Below are positions 7,746 through 18,900 of a stretch of 64,000 nt of DNA, one piece after another. A program made the translations under genes and the position numbers. Each line of letters starts with the position of its first letter. Position 1 is the first letter of the stretch. Location: NCBI RefSeq assembly GCF_900114045.1, contig NZ_FORQ01000001.1, positions 310,001 through 374,000 on the forward strand. The letters are read 5' to 3'. The notes beneath the pieces are model-generated. The model was not told the DNA's origin, searched no databases, and saw only the letters and a list, made by a program, of their open reading frames with translations. This stretch comes from Kaistella treverensis. Lineage in GTDB: Bacteria > Bacteroidota > Bacteroidia > Flavobacteriales > Weeksellaceae.

Positions 7746-9039
7746 AAAAATTACAGTTTTCTGGTTTCAGCGCGATCTGCGGTTAAGCGATAACCACGGA
7801 CTTTTTCGCGCACTTGAAACTTCCGAGAAAGTTTTGCCGATTTTTATTTTTGATACAGATATTCTGTCGAAATTAGAAAATAAGGCAGACAAACGCGTTG
7901 ATTATATTGTTCAGACTTTACAGACATTAAATGCGTTTTTAGAAAAAACAGGCAAATCGATCGAAATTTTTCACGGAAAACCTTTAGAAGTTTTTCAGCT
8001 ACTTTCGGAAAAATATGATCTGGAAGCGGTGTTCTGCAATGAAGATTACGAACCGGCAGCAATTAAAAGGGATGCTGAAATAGCGGAATTTTTAGCCGCT
8101 AAAAGGGTAAATTTTTTCGCTTTTAAAGACCAGGTAATTTTTCATAAAAACGATATTGTAAAACCCGATGGCACGCCGTACACGGTTTATACACCATATT
8201 CTAAAAAATGGCTAATGCAATTCGAAAGCGAAAAATCAGCAGAATATCTCAGCGAAAATTTGCTGCATCATTTAATTGATGTTGAGAAGCAAAATATTTC
8301 GTGTGAAAAAATCGGTTTTGAAAAAACTTCTTTGAATTTTGAAATTCCGCATTTCAATCCTGAAATCATTAAAAATTACCACGAAACACGAGATTTTCCG
8401 ACTGTGAAAACTTCGGAGATGAGCATTCATCTGCGCTTCGGAACGGTAAGCATCAGAAAATTAGCTGCGTCAGCGGCAAATTTTAACCAAACGTATTTAA
8501 AGGAATTGATCTGGCGGGAATTTTTCATGCAGATTCTTTTCCATTTCCCACACGTAGTTCATCAGTCATTTAAAAGAAAATACGACGAAATTGCCTGGCT
8601 TTTCGACGAAGAAAATTTAAAAAAGTGGCAAACGGGAAACACCGGCTATCCGCTTGTTGATGCAGGAATGCGCCAACTGAACGAAACAGGATTTGTGCAC
8701 AACCGCGTGCGCATGGTTTGCGCCGGATTTTTCACCAAACATCTTTTGATGGACTGGAGAATCGGTGAAGCCTATTTCGCGGAAAAACTGCTTGACTATG
8801 ATCTTTCAGCAAACAACGGAAACTGGCAATGGAGTGCGGGAAGCGGTTGCGATGCGGCGCCCTATTTCCGGATTTTTAACCCGATGGAGCAGCAAAAAAA
8901 GTTCGATCCGGATTTTATTTACATTAAAAAATGGGTGCCGGAATTTGGGTCAAAAGATTATCCGGAACCGATGATCGAGCATAAGTTTGCGCGCGAAAGA
9001 GCTTTAAATGCTTATAAATCTGGTCTTGAAAACAGCTGA
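7738..9039 (+). CDS. phrB: Deoxyribodipyrimidine photolyase (cryptochrome/photolyase family)
   Basis: A 433-residue flavoenzyme that would use blue light to split cyclobutane pyrimidine dimers. The N-terminal antenna domain begins WFQRDLRLSDNHGLF. The C-terminal FAD domain has LIWREFFMQ, GYPLVDAGMRQL, HNRVRMVCAGFFTKHLLMDW and the NNGNWQWSAGSGCDAAPYFR signature that contacts FAD and DNA. These fit a class I CPD photolyase, although a cryptochrome-type sensor cannot be excluded. It overlaps the MarR gene by 8 bases and ends the operon that diverges from the carotenoid genes, giving a photoprotection theme. Confidence 0.92.
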   Translation: MAEKITVFWFQRDLRLSDNHGLFRALETSEKVLPIFIFDTDILSKLENKADKRVDYIVQTLQTLNAFLEKTGKSIEIFHGKPLEVFQLLSEKYDLEAVFCNEDYEPAAIKRDAEIAEFLAAKRVNFFAFKDQVIFHKNDIVKPDGTPYTVYTPYSKKWLMQFESEKSAEYLSENLLHHLIDVEKQNISCEKIGFEKTSLNFEIPHFNPEIIKNYHETRDFPTVKTSEMSIHLRFGTVSIRKLAASAANFNQTYLKELIWREFFMQILFHFPHVVHQSFKRKYDEIAWLFDEENLKKWQTGNTGYPLVDAGMRQLNETGFVHNRVRMVCAGFFTKHLLMDWRIGEAYFAEKLLDYDLSANNGNWQWSAGSGCDAAPYFRIFNPMEQQKKFDPDFIYIKKWVPEFGSKDYPEPMIEHKFARERALNAYKSGLENS

Positions 9040-9041
9040 TT

Positions 9042-9893
9042 TTAAACCAGAATTTTTAAACTTTTCGGTAAAACCTTGACGTGAATCGGTGATTTAATCA
9101 CCGTATATTCGCCGTCCAGATGCCAATCCTCAGAATCAACGCTAAACTCAATTTCCGGAACGGAAAGGTAGGTGAGGTAACGGTTTTTCTTCAGTTTTTT
9201 AGCAAACATATTCACCGCAAAAATTCCGCTGTACCAAATTGGGAACTTTTTCACCAAAACAATTTCTGCAAGACCGTCCATTGTGCTGGCGTGCGGCGCG
9301 ATGTATGCGTTATTGCCGAACTGGCGCGTGTTTGCGACGTTTATCATCAGATAATTTCCGTTGTGTTGCTGGAATTCTTTTGCTTTAAACTGAATTTCCA
9401 CGGTTTTAAAACGGAAAAAAGTACGCAGAGAAACTTTGATATAATTTGAAAAGCCGCGGCTTGTTTTTTCGAAATCTTTCACCACTTTTCCATCGAAACC
9501 GGTTCCTGAAACATTGATGGAAAAATGCTCATTCACCATGAAAGTGTCGATTGCGCGGTGATTTCCATTCTTGATTTTTCCGAGCAAACTGACCAGATTT
9601 TTGGTAAAATTATTTTCGTTCGAAAAACCGTTTCCGGAACCTGCGGGAAAAATTGCAAGAATTTTGTCGGTTAAAATGAGGTTTTTTGCTACCGACGAAA
9701 TTGTTCCATCACCGCCAACTGCCACAAAAATATCAATGTGATCAAAATTTTCTTTGATGAATTTTTCAGTCCCTTCAACGGAATCTGAAAGAAAAATTAC
9801 CGGCTTTTCGAGGCTTTTTTTTAATAATTCTAAAAACGGTTGATAATTTTTCTGCGCAGAAAATGGGTTGATGATGAAAGCAACGTGGTTCAT
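9042..9893 (-). CDS. Diacylglycerol kinase-family lipid kinase
   Basis: A 283-residue member of the DagK/YegS/sphingosine-kinase-like family that phosphorylates lipid hydroxyls with ATP. Visible motifs are FIINPFSAQKN near the start, the nucleotide-binding VAVGGDGTISSVAKNL, FPAGSGNGFSNE, and the C-terminal WHLDGEY. It is convergent with the photolyase (2-base gap, no terminator between). A TATTTTTG -7 box ends only 5 bases before the ATG, which predicts a leaderless mRNA. The specific lipid substrate is unknown. Confidence 0.88.
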   Translation of the reverse strand: MNHVAFIINPFSAQKNYQPFLELLKKSLEKPVIFLSDSVEGTEKFIKENFDHIDIFVAVGGDGTISSVAKNLILTDKILAIFPAGSGNGFSNENNFTKNLVSLLGKIKNGNHRAIDTFMVNEHFSINVSGTGFDGKVVKDFEKTSRGFSNYIKVSLRTFFRFKTVEIQFKAKEFQQHNGNYLMINVANTRQFGNNAYIAPHASTMDGLAEIVLVKKFPIWYSGIFAVNMFAKKLKKNRYLTYLSVPEIEFSVDSEDWHLDGEYTVIKSPIHVKVLPKSLKILV

Positions 9894-9898
9894 AACTG

Positions 9899-9906
9899 CA
9901 AAAATA
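9899..9906 (-). promoter_or_regulatory. -7 box abutting the lipid-kinase start
   Basis: On the minus strand this reads TATTTTTG, a match to TAnnTTTG. Only 5 bases separate it from the ATG at 9893, so transcription starting at the normal distance would begin at or near the start codon. No -33 TTG is evident. Confidence 0.45.
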
Positions 9907-9944
9907 GCGAAAGTGTGCGGTTAATCGTGAAACTCAGTTTTAAT

Positions 9945-10754
9945 CTACAAACCCATTCGCTTTTTAAAATTGGAATTTAAAAACGGTTTAATGTCGGACA
10001 GCGGAACTTTAACTAAAACCGGACCGGCGGCATACGCTGCAATTTCATACTGATTATAAAGAAAATAAAGATGTTCGGCGTCGAAATAAAAGTTGTCGTT
10101 CAGCGGAATTTTCTTCACCAAAAGCATTTCGCTCTGGCCGTTTTCCAGATCATTTTTAAGGAAGTTATCCATTAAAATCCGTCCCCAGATTCCAGCATCC
10201 TGATTGGTGAGTACGTCGGAAAGCTGAACAGTTTTATTGTTTTTAAGGTCGAAAACTTTGAATTTTTTATAGTAATAGCCGTGCGCGCCGCCCGTGTAAC
10301 CGTCGCCGGTATACACCAAAGTCAGAAAACCGTTGGTATTGGAAAAAACTGCCATTTTTGAATTGTTGGTCCATGTTTGCTTGAAATCCGGACTAAAGTT
10401 TTTCAGCGATTTTTTGGTTTCATCGAAATAGCCTTGTTTTTTTTCTTCCAAAGCTTTTCCCAGATTTTCTTTTGAATAGTCTTTAAGCTGAATCTTTTCG
10501 GGCGCGTAAATGGAATCTAAAATATTTTGGCGGTTAAAATTGGGGAAAATCAGGATTTTCTTGGCGAAAGACGCCGTCAGATTCTTAGTTATTTCCAGCG
10601 AATCATTAACCGAAATTGAATCTACTACAAAATTTGAAACCGTCTTTGCAGTTTCAGTTTTCTCCGTGGCAGACTTCTGTACGGCTGGTTTTTTCTGCTC
10701 ACAACCGGAAATTGCGAGAAACGAAGCGAGAAAATAAATGACGGAAAATTTCAT
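9945..10754 (-). CDS. Lipoprotein with RsiV-like DUF4163/DUF3298 domains
   Basis: A 269-residue exported lipoprotein. The signal peptide ends in a lipobox-like ISGC around residues 15-18. A Lys/Thr-rich linker follows, then a domain with GDGYTGGAHGYYYKKFKVFDL and a C-terminal half with FYFDAEHLYFLYNQYEIAAYAAGPV, the typical pattern of the PdaC/RsiV-type DUF3298 domain. In Bacillus, RsiV of this fold binds lysozyme, but no sigma factor is adjacent here, so that role should not be assumed. It has no obvious operon partner. Confidence 0.82.
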   Translation of the reverse strand: MKFSVIYFLASFLAISGCEQKKPAVQKSATEKTETAKTVSNFVVDSISVNDSLEITKNLTASFAKKILIFPNFNRQNILDSIYAPEKIQLKDYSKENLGKALEEKKQGYFDETKKSLKNFSPDFKQTWTNNSKMAVFSNTNGFLTLVYTGDGYTGGAHGYYYKKFKVFDLKNNKTVQLSDVLTNQDAGIWGRILMDNFLKNDLENGQSEMLLVKKIPLNDNFYFDAEHLYFLYNQYEIAAYAAGPVLVKVPLSDIKPFLNSNFKKRMGL

Positions 10755-10800
10755 GTCTAAATTTACTTAATTATTTTTATTTCGCTGAAATCTTAAAATA

Positions 10801-10832
10801 AAAAAAACCGCCCAAATTGAGCGGTTTTTTTG
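10801..10832 (-). terminator. Rho-independent terminator after gyrB
   Basis: An inverted repeat with arms AAAAAACCGC and GCGGTTTTTT around a short loop, with a T-run on both strands. It lies just downstream of the gyrB stop on the minus strand and ahead of the lipoprotein gene start. Confidence 0.85.
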
Positions 10833-10851
10833 TTTTTGAATAATTGAAGTG

Positions 10852-12831
<1,980 letters not shown>

Positions 12832-12887
12832 TTAAATTAAAAATTTGCTGAGAAACAGAGCGTTTTTTCTCTATTTCAAAAGACCAA

Positions 12888-12895
12888 CAAAGATA
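12888..12895 (-). promoter_or_regulatory. -7 box for gyrB
   Basis: TATCTTTG on the minus strand, about 100 bases upstream of the gyrB ATG, implying a 5' leader of roughly 90 bases. That is long for this window and leaves room for post-transcriptional control. No recognisable riboswitch is seen in it. Confidence 0.45.
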
Positions 12896-12950
12896 CTGAA
12901 TTTCGATGGAATATTGAAATTTATTCGCCTATAAAATTGGGGAAAATCCA

Positions 12951-12978
12951 TAAAAAAATCCCCGAAAATTTGGGGATT
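12951..12978 (-). terminator. Rho-independent terminator after lysS
   Basis: Arms AATCCCC and GGGGATT with an 8-base loop, followed on the minus strand by a T-run (the A-run at 12952-12958 on the plus strand). It sits 24 bases past the lysS stop. Confidence 0.85.
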
Positions 12979-13001
12979 AAATATTTCAAAAAATGTAGCG
13001 C

Positions 13002-14702
13002 TTAAAGTGCTTTCATCAAAACTACGTCATCAATTTTTTCAACTTTAACCAATTCGTATTTGGTTAAATTTTTCGCGGCTTTATCCCACTTTTTTCCGGA
13101 AAGCTGACTTTTCACTTTTACCACGTTCAAAGTCATTGGTTCTTCCTGCGATTTCAGGATTTCTAAAACCATTTTTTCGTCTTCATCAAGCTCGAAAGTT
13201 GGTGCAGCTTTTTCCGGCTTCATTTGCGGGAAAAACAGCACTTCCTGGATGGAAGGATTGTTGGTTAAAAACATAATTAAACGGTCCATACCGATTCCCA
13301 AACCGGAAGTTGGTGGCATGCCATATTCCAGCGCGCGAAGAAAGTCTTCGTCGATAAAGCCGGTTGCTTCATCATCACCTTTTTCCGCTAATTTCAGCTG
13401 TTCGTTAAAGCGTTCTCTTTGGTCAATCGGGTCATTTAATTCCGAATAGGCATTTGCGATTTCTTTTCCGCAAACCATCAGTTCGAAACGTTCTGTTAAA
13501 CCTTCCTGACTGCGGTGTTTTTTGGTTAAAGGCGACATTTCAATAGGGTAGTCGGTGATGAAAGTCGGCTGTATGAAATTACCTTCACATTTTTCACCAA
13601 AAATTTCGTCGATCAATTTTCCTTTCCCCATGGTTTCATTCACCTCCACACCAATGGATTTTGCAAAATCAAACAGTTCCTCTTCGGTTTTCCCCGTAAT
13701 GTCGAAACCTGTATATTTTTTAATAGCTTCGGTCATAGAAACGCGCGGATACGGTGCTTTCCAGCTGATTGTATGCTCGCCGAACGTAGATTCTACACTT
13801 CCATTTACCTGCATTGCGGAAAATTCCAGCAATTTCTCGGTAAAATCCATCATCCAGTTATAATCTTTGTACGCGACATAAATTTCCATCGCGGTAAATT
13901 CCGGATTGTGCGTTCGGTCCATTCCTTCGTTTCTGAAGTTTTTAGAAAACTCATAAACACCGTCAAAACCGCCAACAATCAGTCTTTTCAAATATAATTC
14001 ATTCGCAATTCTCAAATAAAGGGGAATATCGAGAGCATTATGATGCGTGATGAAAGGTTTCGCCGCAGCGCCGCCCGGAATTGCCTGTAAAATTGGCGTT
14101 TCCACCTCGAAATATCCTGCGTCGTTAAAAAAAGTCCGCATTGCATTGAACAGTTTTGTTCTTTTGATGAAAACTTCTTTCACATGCGGATTTACAATTA
14201 AATCCACATAACGCTGTCTGTAGCGAAGTTCCAGATCATTGAAAGCGTCGTGAATTACTCCGTTTTCGTCGGTTCTTGGTTGTGGAAGCGGACGTAGAGA
14301 TTTGGTTAAAATCTTGAAATTCGTCACTTTTACGGTCATCTCACCAACCTGTGTGGTAAAAAGTTCACCTTCGATACCGATGATGTCACCAATATCCAAA
14401 AGATGCTTGTAAACCTCATTGTAAAGCGTTTTGTCTTCGCCCGGACAAATCTCATCGCGGTTAAAATAAACCTGAATTTTACCGGCAGAATCCTGAAGTT
14501 CCGCAAAACTCGCTTTTCCCTGAATTCGTCGGCTCATCAAGCGGCCGGCGATAACAACCTTTTTACCTTCAGCAAAATCCTGCTTAATGGTTTCGGTGGT
14601 TTCGGTGGTTTTAAATTCTTCGGCGGGAAATGCGTTGATGCCCAATTTTTCCAGGCTTTTTAACTTTTCTCTGCGGATAATTTCCTGTTCTGATAACTGC
14701 AT
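13002..14702 (-). CDS. lysS: Lysyl-tRNA synthetase, class II
   Basis: A 566-residue class II LysRS that charges tRNA-Lys. An N-terminal OB-fold anticodon-binding domain (KKVVIAGRLMSRRIQGKASFAELQD) is followed by class II motif 1 (FNDAGYFEVETPILQAIPGGAAAKPF), motif 2 (RNEGMDRTHNPEFTAMEIY) and motif 3 (GLGIGMDRLIMFLTN). A C-terminal extension of about 70 residues beyond motif 3 (MVLEILKSQEEPMTLNVVKVK) makes it longer than the E. coli enzyme. The extension looks helical and winged-helix-like and its role is unclear. It is a single-gene unit with its own terminator. Confidence 0.96.
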   Translation of the reverse strand: MQLSEQEIIRREKLKSLEKLGINAFPAEEFKTTETTETIKQDFAEGKKVVIAGRLMSRRIQGKASFAELQDSAGKIQVYFNRDEICPGEDKTLYNEVYKHLLDIGDIIGIEGELFTTQVGEMTVKVTNFKILTKSLRPLPQPRTDENGVIHDAFNDLELRYRQRYVDLIVNPHVKEVFIKRTKLFNAMRTFFNDAGYFEVETPILQAIPGGAAAKPFITHHNALDIPLYLRIANELYLKRLIVGGFDGVYEFSKNFRNEGMDRTHNPEFTAMEIYVAYKDYNWMMDFTEKLLEFSAMQVNGSVESTFGEHTISWKAPYPRVSMTEAIKKYTGFDITGKTEEELFDFAKSIGVEVNETMGKGKLIDEIFGEKCEGNFIQPTFITDYPIEMSPLTKKHRSQEGLTERFELMVCGKEIANAYSELNDPIDQRERFNEQLKLAEKGDDEATGFIDEDFLRALEYGMPPTSGLGIGMDRLIMFLTNNPSIQEVLFFPQMKPEKAAPTFELDEDEKMVLEILKSQEEPMTLNVVKVKSQLSGKKWDKAAKNLTKYELVKVEKIDDVVLMKAL

Positions 14703-14725
14703 GATGCTGACAAATTTTAAGATGG

Positions 14726-14733
14726 CAAATTTA
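14726..14733 (-). promoter_or_regulatory. -7 box for lysS
   Basis: TAAATTTG on the minus strand, 23 bases upstream of the lysS ATG. No convincing -33 element was seen. Confidence 0.4.
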
Positions 14734-14906
14734 CAGAATTTTCTGCAACTGAAATAACGAAAAAAATGGCAAAATAGCGGCTAAAATTTACCTGAAATTT
14801 TCAGCATTAAATTCAAATTTCTTACAGGCTGAATGACCAATTTTTTATTTTTAATTAAAGTAATTCCAAATTACTTTTTGCCGTACTTTTTGGGTGTTTC
14901 CCGTCG

Positions 14907-14914
14907 TACCTTTG
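14907..14914 (+). promoter_or_regulatory. -7 box abutting the first gene of the metal-efflux operon
   Basis: TACCTTTG is an exact TAnnTTTG box only 4 bases before the GTG start at 14919, so the transcript would start at about the start codon. TTG trinucleotides upstream are at poor spacings (14 and 26 bases), so recognition may depend on a metal-responsive activator. Confidence 0.45.
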
Positions 14915-14918
14915 TGAT

Positions 14919-15305
14919 GTGAAAAAGCCGGTTATATATTTCTTTCTCTGCATTTACCTCTTGTCTTTTACAGAGGCGCGCCAGATTTTGAAGTTGCCGA
15001 ACCTCGTCGAACATTACATTTCGCACAAAATTACCGGCAAAAACACCACTTTTTTCTCTTTTATAGAAATGCATTATTTCGAAGACCACGGCATAGATTC
15101 CGATTACAGCCAGGATATGAAATTGCCTTTTAAGACGCACGAAAGCAATGTTTTTTCTATTGGCTCGCTTGCCGTTCCGGAAATTTTCAGCATTAAACTA
15201 AAAGCACCGGAAAATTTCGGGCAAAAAGCACCAATTTTTTCCTATTTCTCCGGACACACTTCAGACGCGTTCGCGTCTATTTTCCGTCCGCCGATTTTTA
15301 TTTAA
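14919..15305 (+). CDS. Small exported hypothetical protein heading the metal-efflux operon
   Basis: A 128-residue protein starting at GTG, with a signal peptide (MKKPVIYFFLCIYLLSFTEA). The mature part has a few His and Asp residues (EMHYFEDHGIDSDYS) and ends in FRPPIFI. I do not recognise a named family. The C-terminal RPPIF ending and the position just ahead of a membrane protein and CzcA suggest a metal-operon accessory protein, possibly periplasmic. It overlaps nothing on this strand and is followed by a 10-bp stem hairpin at 15330-15353. Metal binding is a guess. Confidence 0.65.
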   Translation: MKKPVIYFFLCIYLLSFTEARQILKLPNLVEHYISHKITGKNTTFFSFIEMHYFEDHGIDSDYSQDMKLPFKTHESNVFSIGSLAVPEIFSIKLKAPENFGQKAPIFSYFSGHTSDAFASIFRPPIFI

Positions 15306-15329
15306 TTAGTAAAACCACACAGGAAGTAT

Positions 15330-15353
15330 TTTCAGCAAAACCGTTTGCTGAAA
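15330..15353. repeat. 10-bp hairpin between the first two metal-operon genes
   Basis: Arms TTTCAGCAAA and TTTGCTGAAA with a 4-base loop. No T-run follows on the plus strand, so it is more likely an intraoperon RNA structure than a terminator. Confidence 0.6.
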
Positions 15354-15396
15354 GGTTTTCGCCAATCTTATTATTTAAATTTTAAAATCAAAAACA

Positions 15397-15900
15397 ATGA
15401 ACAATTCACATCTGCACTTGGTTGTAAACCATTTGCCAATTATATTTCCTTTCGTAGGAATCGTGCTTCTGCTTATCGGAATTTTTGCTAAATCCGAAGT
15501 TTCAAAACGCAATGCTTATATCATTTTTATTTTGGGTGCTGTTGCTTCCATCGCGGCGATGGCTACTGGCGAAGGCGCCGAAGAAGGCGTGGAACATCTT
15601 CCCGGCGTTGCCGAAAGTTTAATTAAAACTCATGAAGAAGCTGCTGAGCTTTTCGCCGGACTTTCCTATGTCGTAGGCGGTTTAAGTTTGGTCGCACTGT
15701 TCGCGAGTTTCAGAAATTTTACATTTTCCAAAATAATGCCTTTTTTGGTCGGAATTTTTGCTGTCTCGAGCCTGTTTTTTGCCCAAAAAGCAGGAACAAC
15801 CGGTGGTGAAATCCGTCACACTGAGATCCGAAACGACGCGCAAACTGATAATGGCGGCGATAATGCTGCTGAAAATGTAGCAGACGAACACGATGATTAA
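15397..15900 (+). CDS. Four-helix inner-membrane protein of the metal-efflux operon
   Basis: A 167-residue protein with about four hydrophobic helices (LPIIFPFVGIVLLLIGIFA, AYIIFILGAVASIAAMATG, FAGLSYVVGGLSLVALFA, IMPFLVGIFAVSSLFFAQ). The loop between helices 2 and 3 has Glu and His clusters (GEGAEEGVEHLPG). The C-terminal tail is acidic and ends in DEHDD. It resembles DUF2231-like membrane proteins found beside heavy-metal or cytochrome systems, but I am not certain of the family. Position between the small exported gene and CzcA links it to metal efflux. The His/Asp-rich tail could bind metal. Confidence 0.72.
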   Translation: MNNSHLHLVVNHLPIIFPFVGIVLLLIGIFAKSEVSKRNAYIIFILGAVASIAAMATGEGAEEGVEHLPGVAESLIKTHEEAAELFAGLSYVVGGLSLVALFASFRNFTFSKIMPFLVGIFAVSSLFFAQKAGTTGGEIRHTEIRNDAQTDNGGDNAAENVADEHDD

Positions 15901-15912
15901 TGTCCTTTTATG

Positions 15913-15953
15913 GCTAATGAATCTCATAGTTTTCTAATTATGAGATCATTAGC
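15913..15953. repeat. Long hairpin ahead of the CzcA-like gene
   Basis: GCTAATGA then TCTCATA pair with TATGAGA then TCATTAGC, with one unpaired base, giving about 15 base pairs around a roughly 10-base loop. It lies in the 93-base gap before the RND gene and has no T-run, so an mRNA-stability or processing element is more likely than a terminator. Confidence 0.6.
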
Positions 15954-15993
15954 GCGTAAAAACTTTGCTAAATAATTAATTTAAAATTTTACA

Positions 15994-18900
15994 ATGTTAG
16001 ACAAAATCATCAGTTTTTCCATAAAAAACAAGCTGATCATTATTCTGATGACGCTCGGCTGGATTATTTATGGAATTATAGAACTCCGGAAACTGCCAAT
16101 AGATGCGGTGCCGGACATAACTGACAATCAGGTTCAGATCATCACTTCGTCACCTAGTTTGGGCGCTCCGGACATCGAACGGTTCATCACTTTTCCGCTT
16201 GAGCAGTCGATGAACAATATTCAGGGCATTAAGCAGATGCGGAGTTTTTCGCGCTTCGGACTTTCCGTGGTTACCATCGTTTTCGAAGAAGGTGTAGATC
16301 TTTATCTTGCAAGACAACAGGTTTCCGAACGGTTGCAAAATGTTTCCAAAGATATTCCGAAAACACTCGGCGTCCCCGAAATGGCACCAATTTCCACAGG
16401 TCTTGGAGAAATATATCAGTACATCATCCGGCCAAAAACCGGCTACGAACATCGGTTTAATGCAATGGAGCTGCGCACGATTCAGGATTGGATTGTTCGA
16501 CGGCAACTTCTCGGCACCGATGGTGTTGCTGATGTTGCGAGTTTTGGCGGAAACCTAAAACAGTACGAGGTTGCTGTTAATCCATCACAGCTGAAATCGA
16601 TGGGCGTCACGATGCAGGAAGTTTTCACTGCGCTTGAAAACAATAACCAAAATACGGGCGGCGCTTATATCGAAAAAGGTCCCACAATTCTCTACATCCG
16701 AACGGAAGGTTTAATGGGAAAAATTCAGGATATTGAAAAAACCGTGGTGAAGAACCTTCCCGACGGGACACCAGTTTTAATCGAAAATATTGGTAAAGTT
16801 CAGTACGGAAATGCGATAAGATACGGGGCAATGACGTACAATGGAAAAGGCGAAGTTGCGGGCGCGGTGGTGATGATGATGAAAGGTGCCAACTCTAATG
16901 AGGTGATTGAAAAGGTAAAATCCCAGATTGAAGAAATAAAAAAAACCTTACCCGAAGGCGTGGTAATCGAACCATTTCTAGACCGTACCAAAATGGTGAA
17001 CAACGCTATTTCAACGGTTTCAAAAAACCTAATTGAAGGTGCGCTTATCGTCATTTTTATTTTGGTGGTTTTCCTCGGAAATCTGCGTGCCGGGCTTATT
17101 GTTTCTTCAGTAATTCCGCTTTCGATGCTGTTTGCCTTCATTATGATGAATTTTTTCGGAGTCAGCGGAAATTTGATGAGTTTGGGTGCTCTGGATTTCG
17201 GTTTAATTGTGGACGGTGCTGTAATCATCGTCGAAGCAATTCTCCATCGGCTTCACGGTCCAACACTTCAGAACAAAAGCATGCTGACCGTACGGGAAAT
17301 GGACGAAACCGTACAGAGTTCTGCCGGAAAAATGATGAACTCAGCGGTCTTCGGGCAGATTATTATTCTGATCGTTTATTTGCCGATTTTAACCTTGGAA
17401 GGTGTGGAGGGCAAGATGTTTAAACCGATGGCGCAAACGGTAATTTTTGCGCTTTTAGGTGCATTTATTCTGTCTTTGACCTACGTTCCCATGATGAGCG
17501 CACTGTTTCTCTCGAAAAGAATTACGCACACGACAAATTATGCGGACCGGATGATGGCGAAACTGGAAGCTGGGTACGACCGAATTTTGAAAAAAGTTTT
17601 GAAATATCAGAATGCGCTTTTCTTCGGAACCTTGGTTATTTTCTTTATTTCGGTTTTTATCATGTCAAGATTGGGTGGCGAGTTTATTCCAACATTGCCT
17701 GAAGGCGATTTTGCTGTAGACACGCGGGTTTTACCGGGAAGTAATCTAAAAACTTCCACCGAAGCAGTACTAAAAAGTCAGCAAATTCTGCTGAAAAGAT
17801 TTCCTGAAATCGAAAAAATTGTGGGGAAAACCGGCAGCAGCGAAATTCCTACCGACCCAATGCCTATTGATGCCAGCGATATGATGATTATTTTGAAACC
17901 GCGCGCTGAATGGACGTCCGCAACTACTTACGATGAACTTTCAGAAAAAATGTCCGCAGAGCTCAAAAAAAATCTCATTGGCGTTACTTATTCTTTTCAG
18001 TATCCGGTAAATATGCGTTTTAATGAGCTCATGACCGGCGCGCGGCAAGACGTTGTCTGTAAAATTTTTGGTGAAAATCTCGACTCGCTGAAAGTTTACG
18101 CAGAAAAATTGGGAGAAATTTCCAAGAAAATCGATGGTGCTGAAAACATCTACGTTGAACCTGTTTCCGGAATGCCGCAAATCGTCATTGAATACAATCG
18201 TGCCGCGCTCTCGCAATACGGTTTGAATATTGGCGAAGTCAACAAAATGGTGAATACTGCTTTTGCCGGCCAAACTGCGGGTTCTGTTTTTGAAGAGGAG
18301 AAAAAGTTTGATCTCGTGGTACGGCTGGACGGCGACCTTCGTAAAAATTTGCAAAACGTACAATACCTCTTGATTCCGTTGCCTTCAGGTGGTGAAATTC
18401 CACTGGCTTCTGTTGCGCAGGTGGATATTAAAGAAAGTGTAAACCAAATTCAGCGCGAACAGGCGCACCGCAGAATCATCGTTGGCTTCAATGTCAAAGG
18501 TCGCGACATCAAATCTACGGTTACGGATTTACAGAAAGTTGTTGATAAAGAACTGAAACTTCCGGTTGGTTATACCATAAAATACGGCGGAACTTTCGAA
18601 AATTTACAGCAGGCACAAAAACGTCTGGGAATCGCAGTTCCGGTGAGTTTAGCTTTAATCCTGCTGCTGCTTTACTTCGCATTCAACTCGATAAAATACG
18701 GCCTGATCATTTTCACTACAATTCCATTATCAGCAATCGGTGGAATTCTATCATTGTGGCTTCGCGGCATGAATTTCAGCATTTCCGCAGGTGTCGGTTT
18801 TATCGCGCTCTTTGGCGTTGCAGTGCTCAACGGGATTGTTTTGATTGCCGAATTCAACCGGCAGAAAGAAACCCATTCAGATTTGAATGAAATAGTAAGA

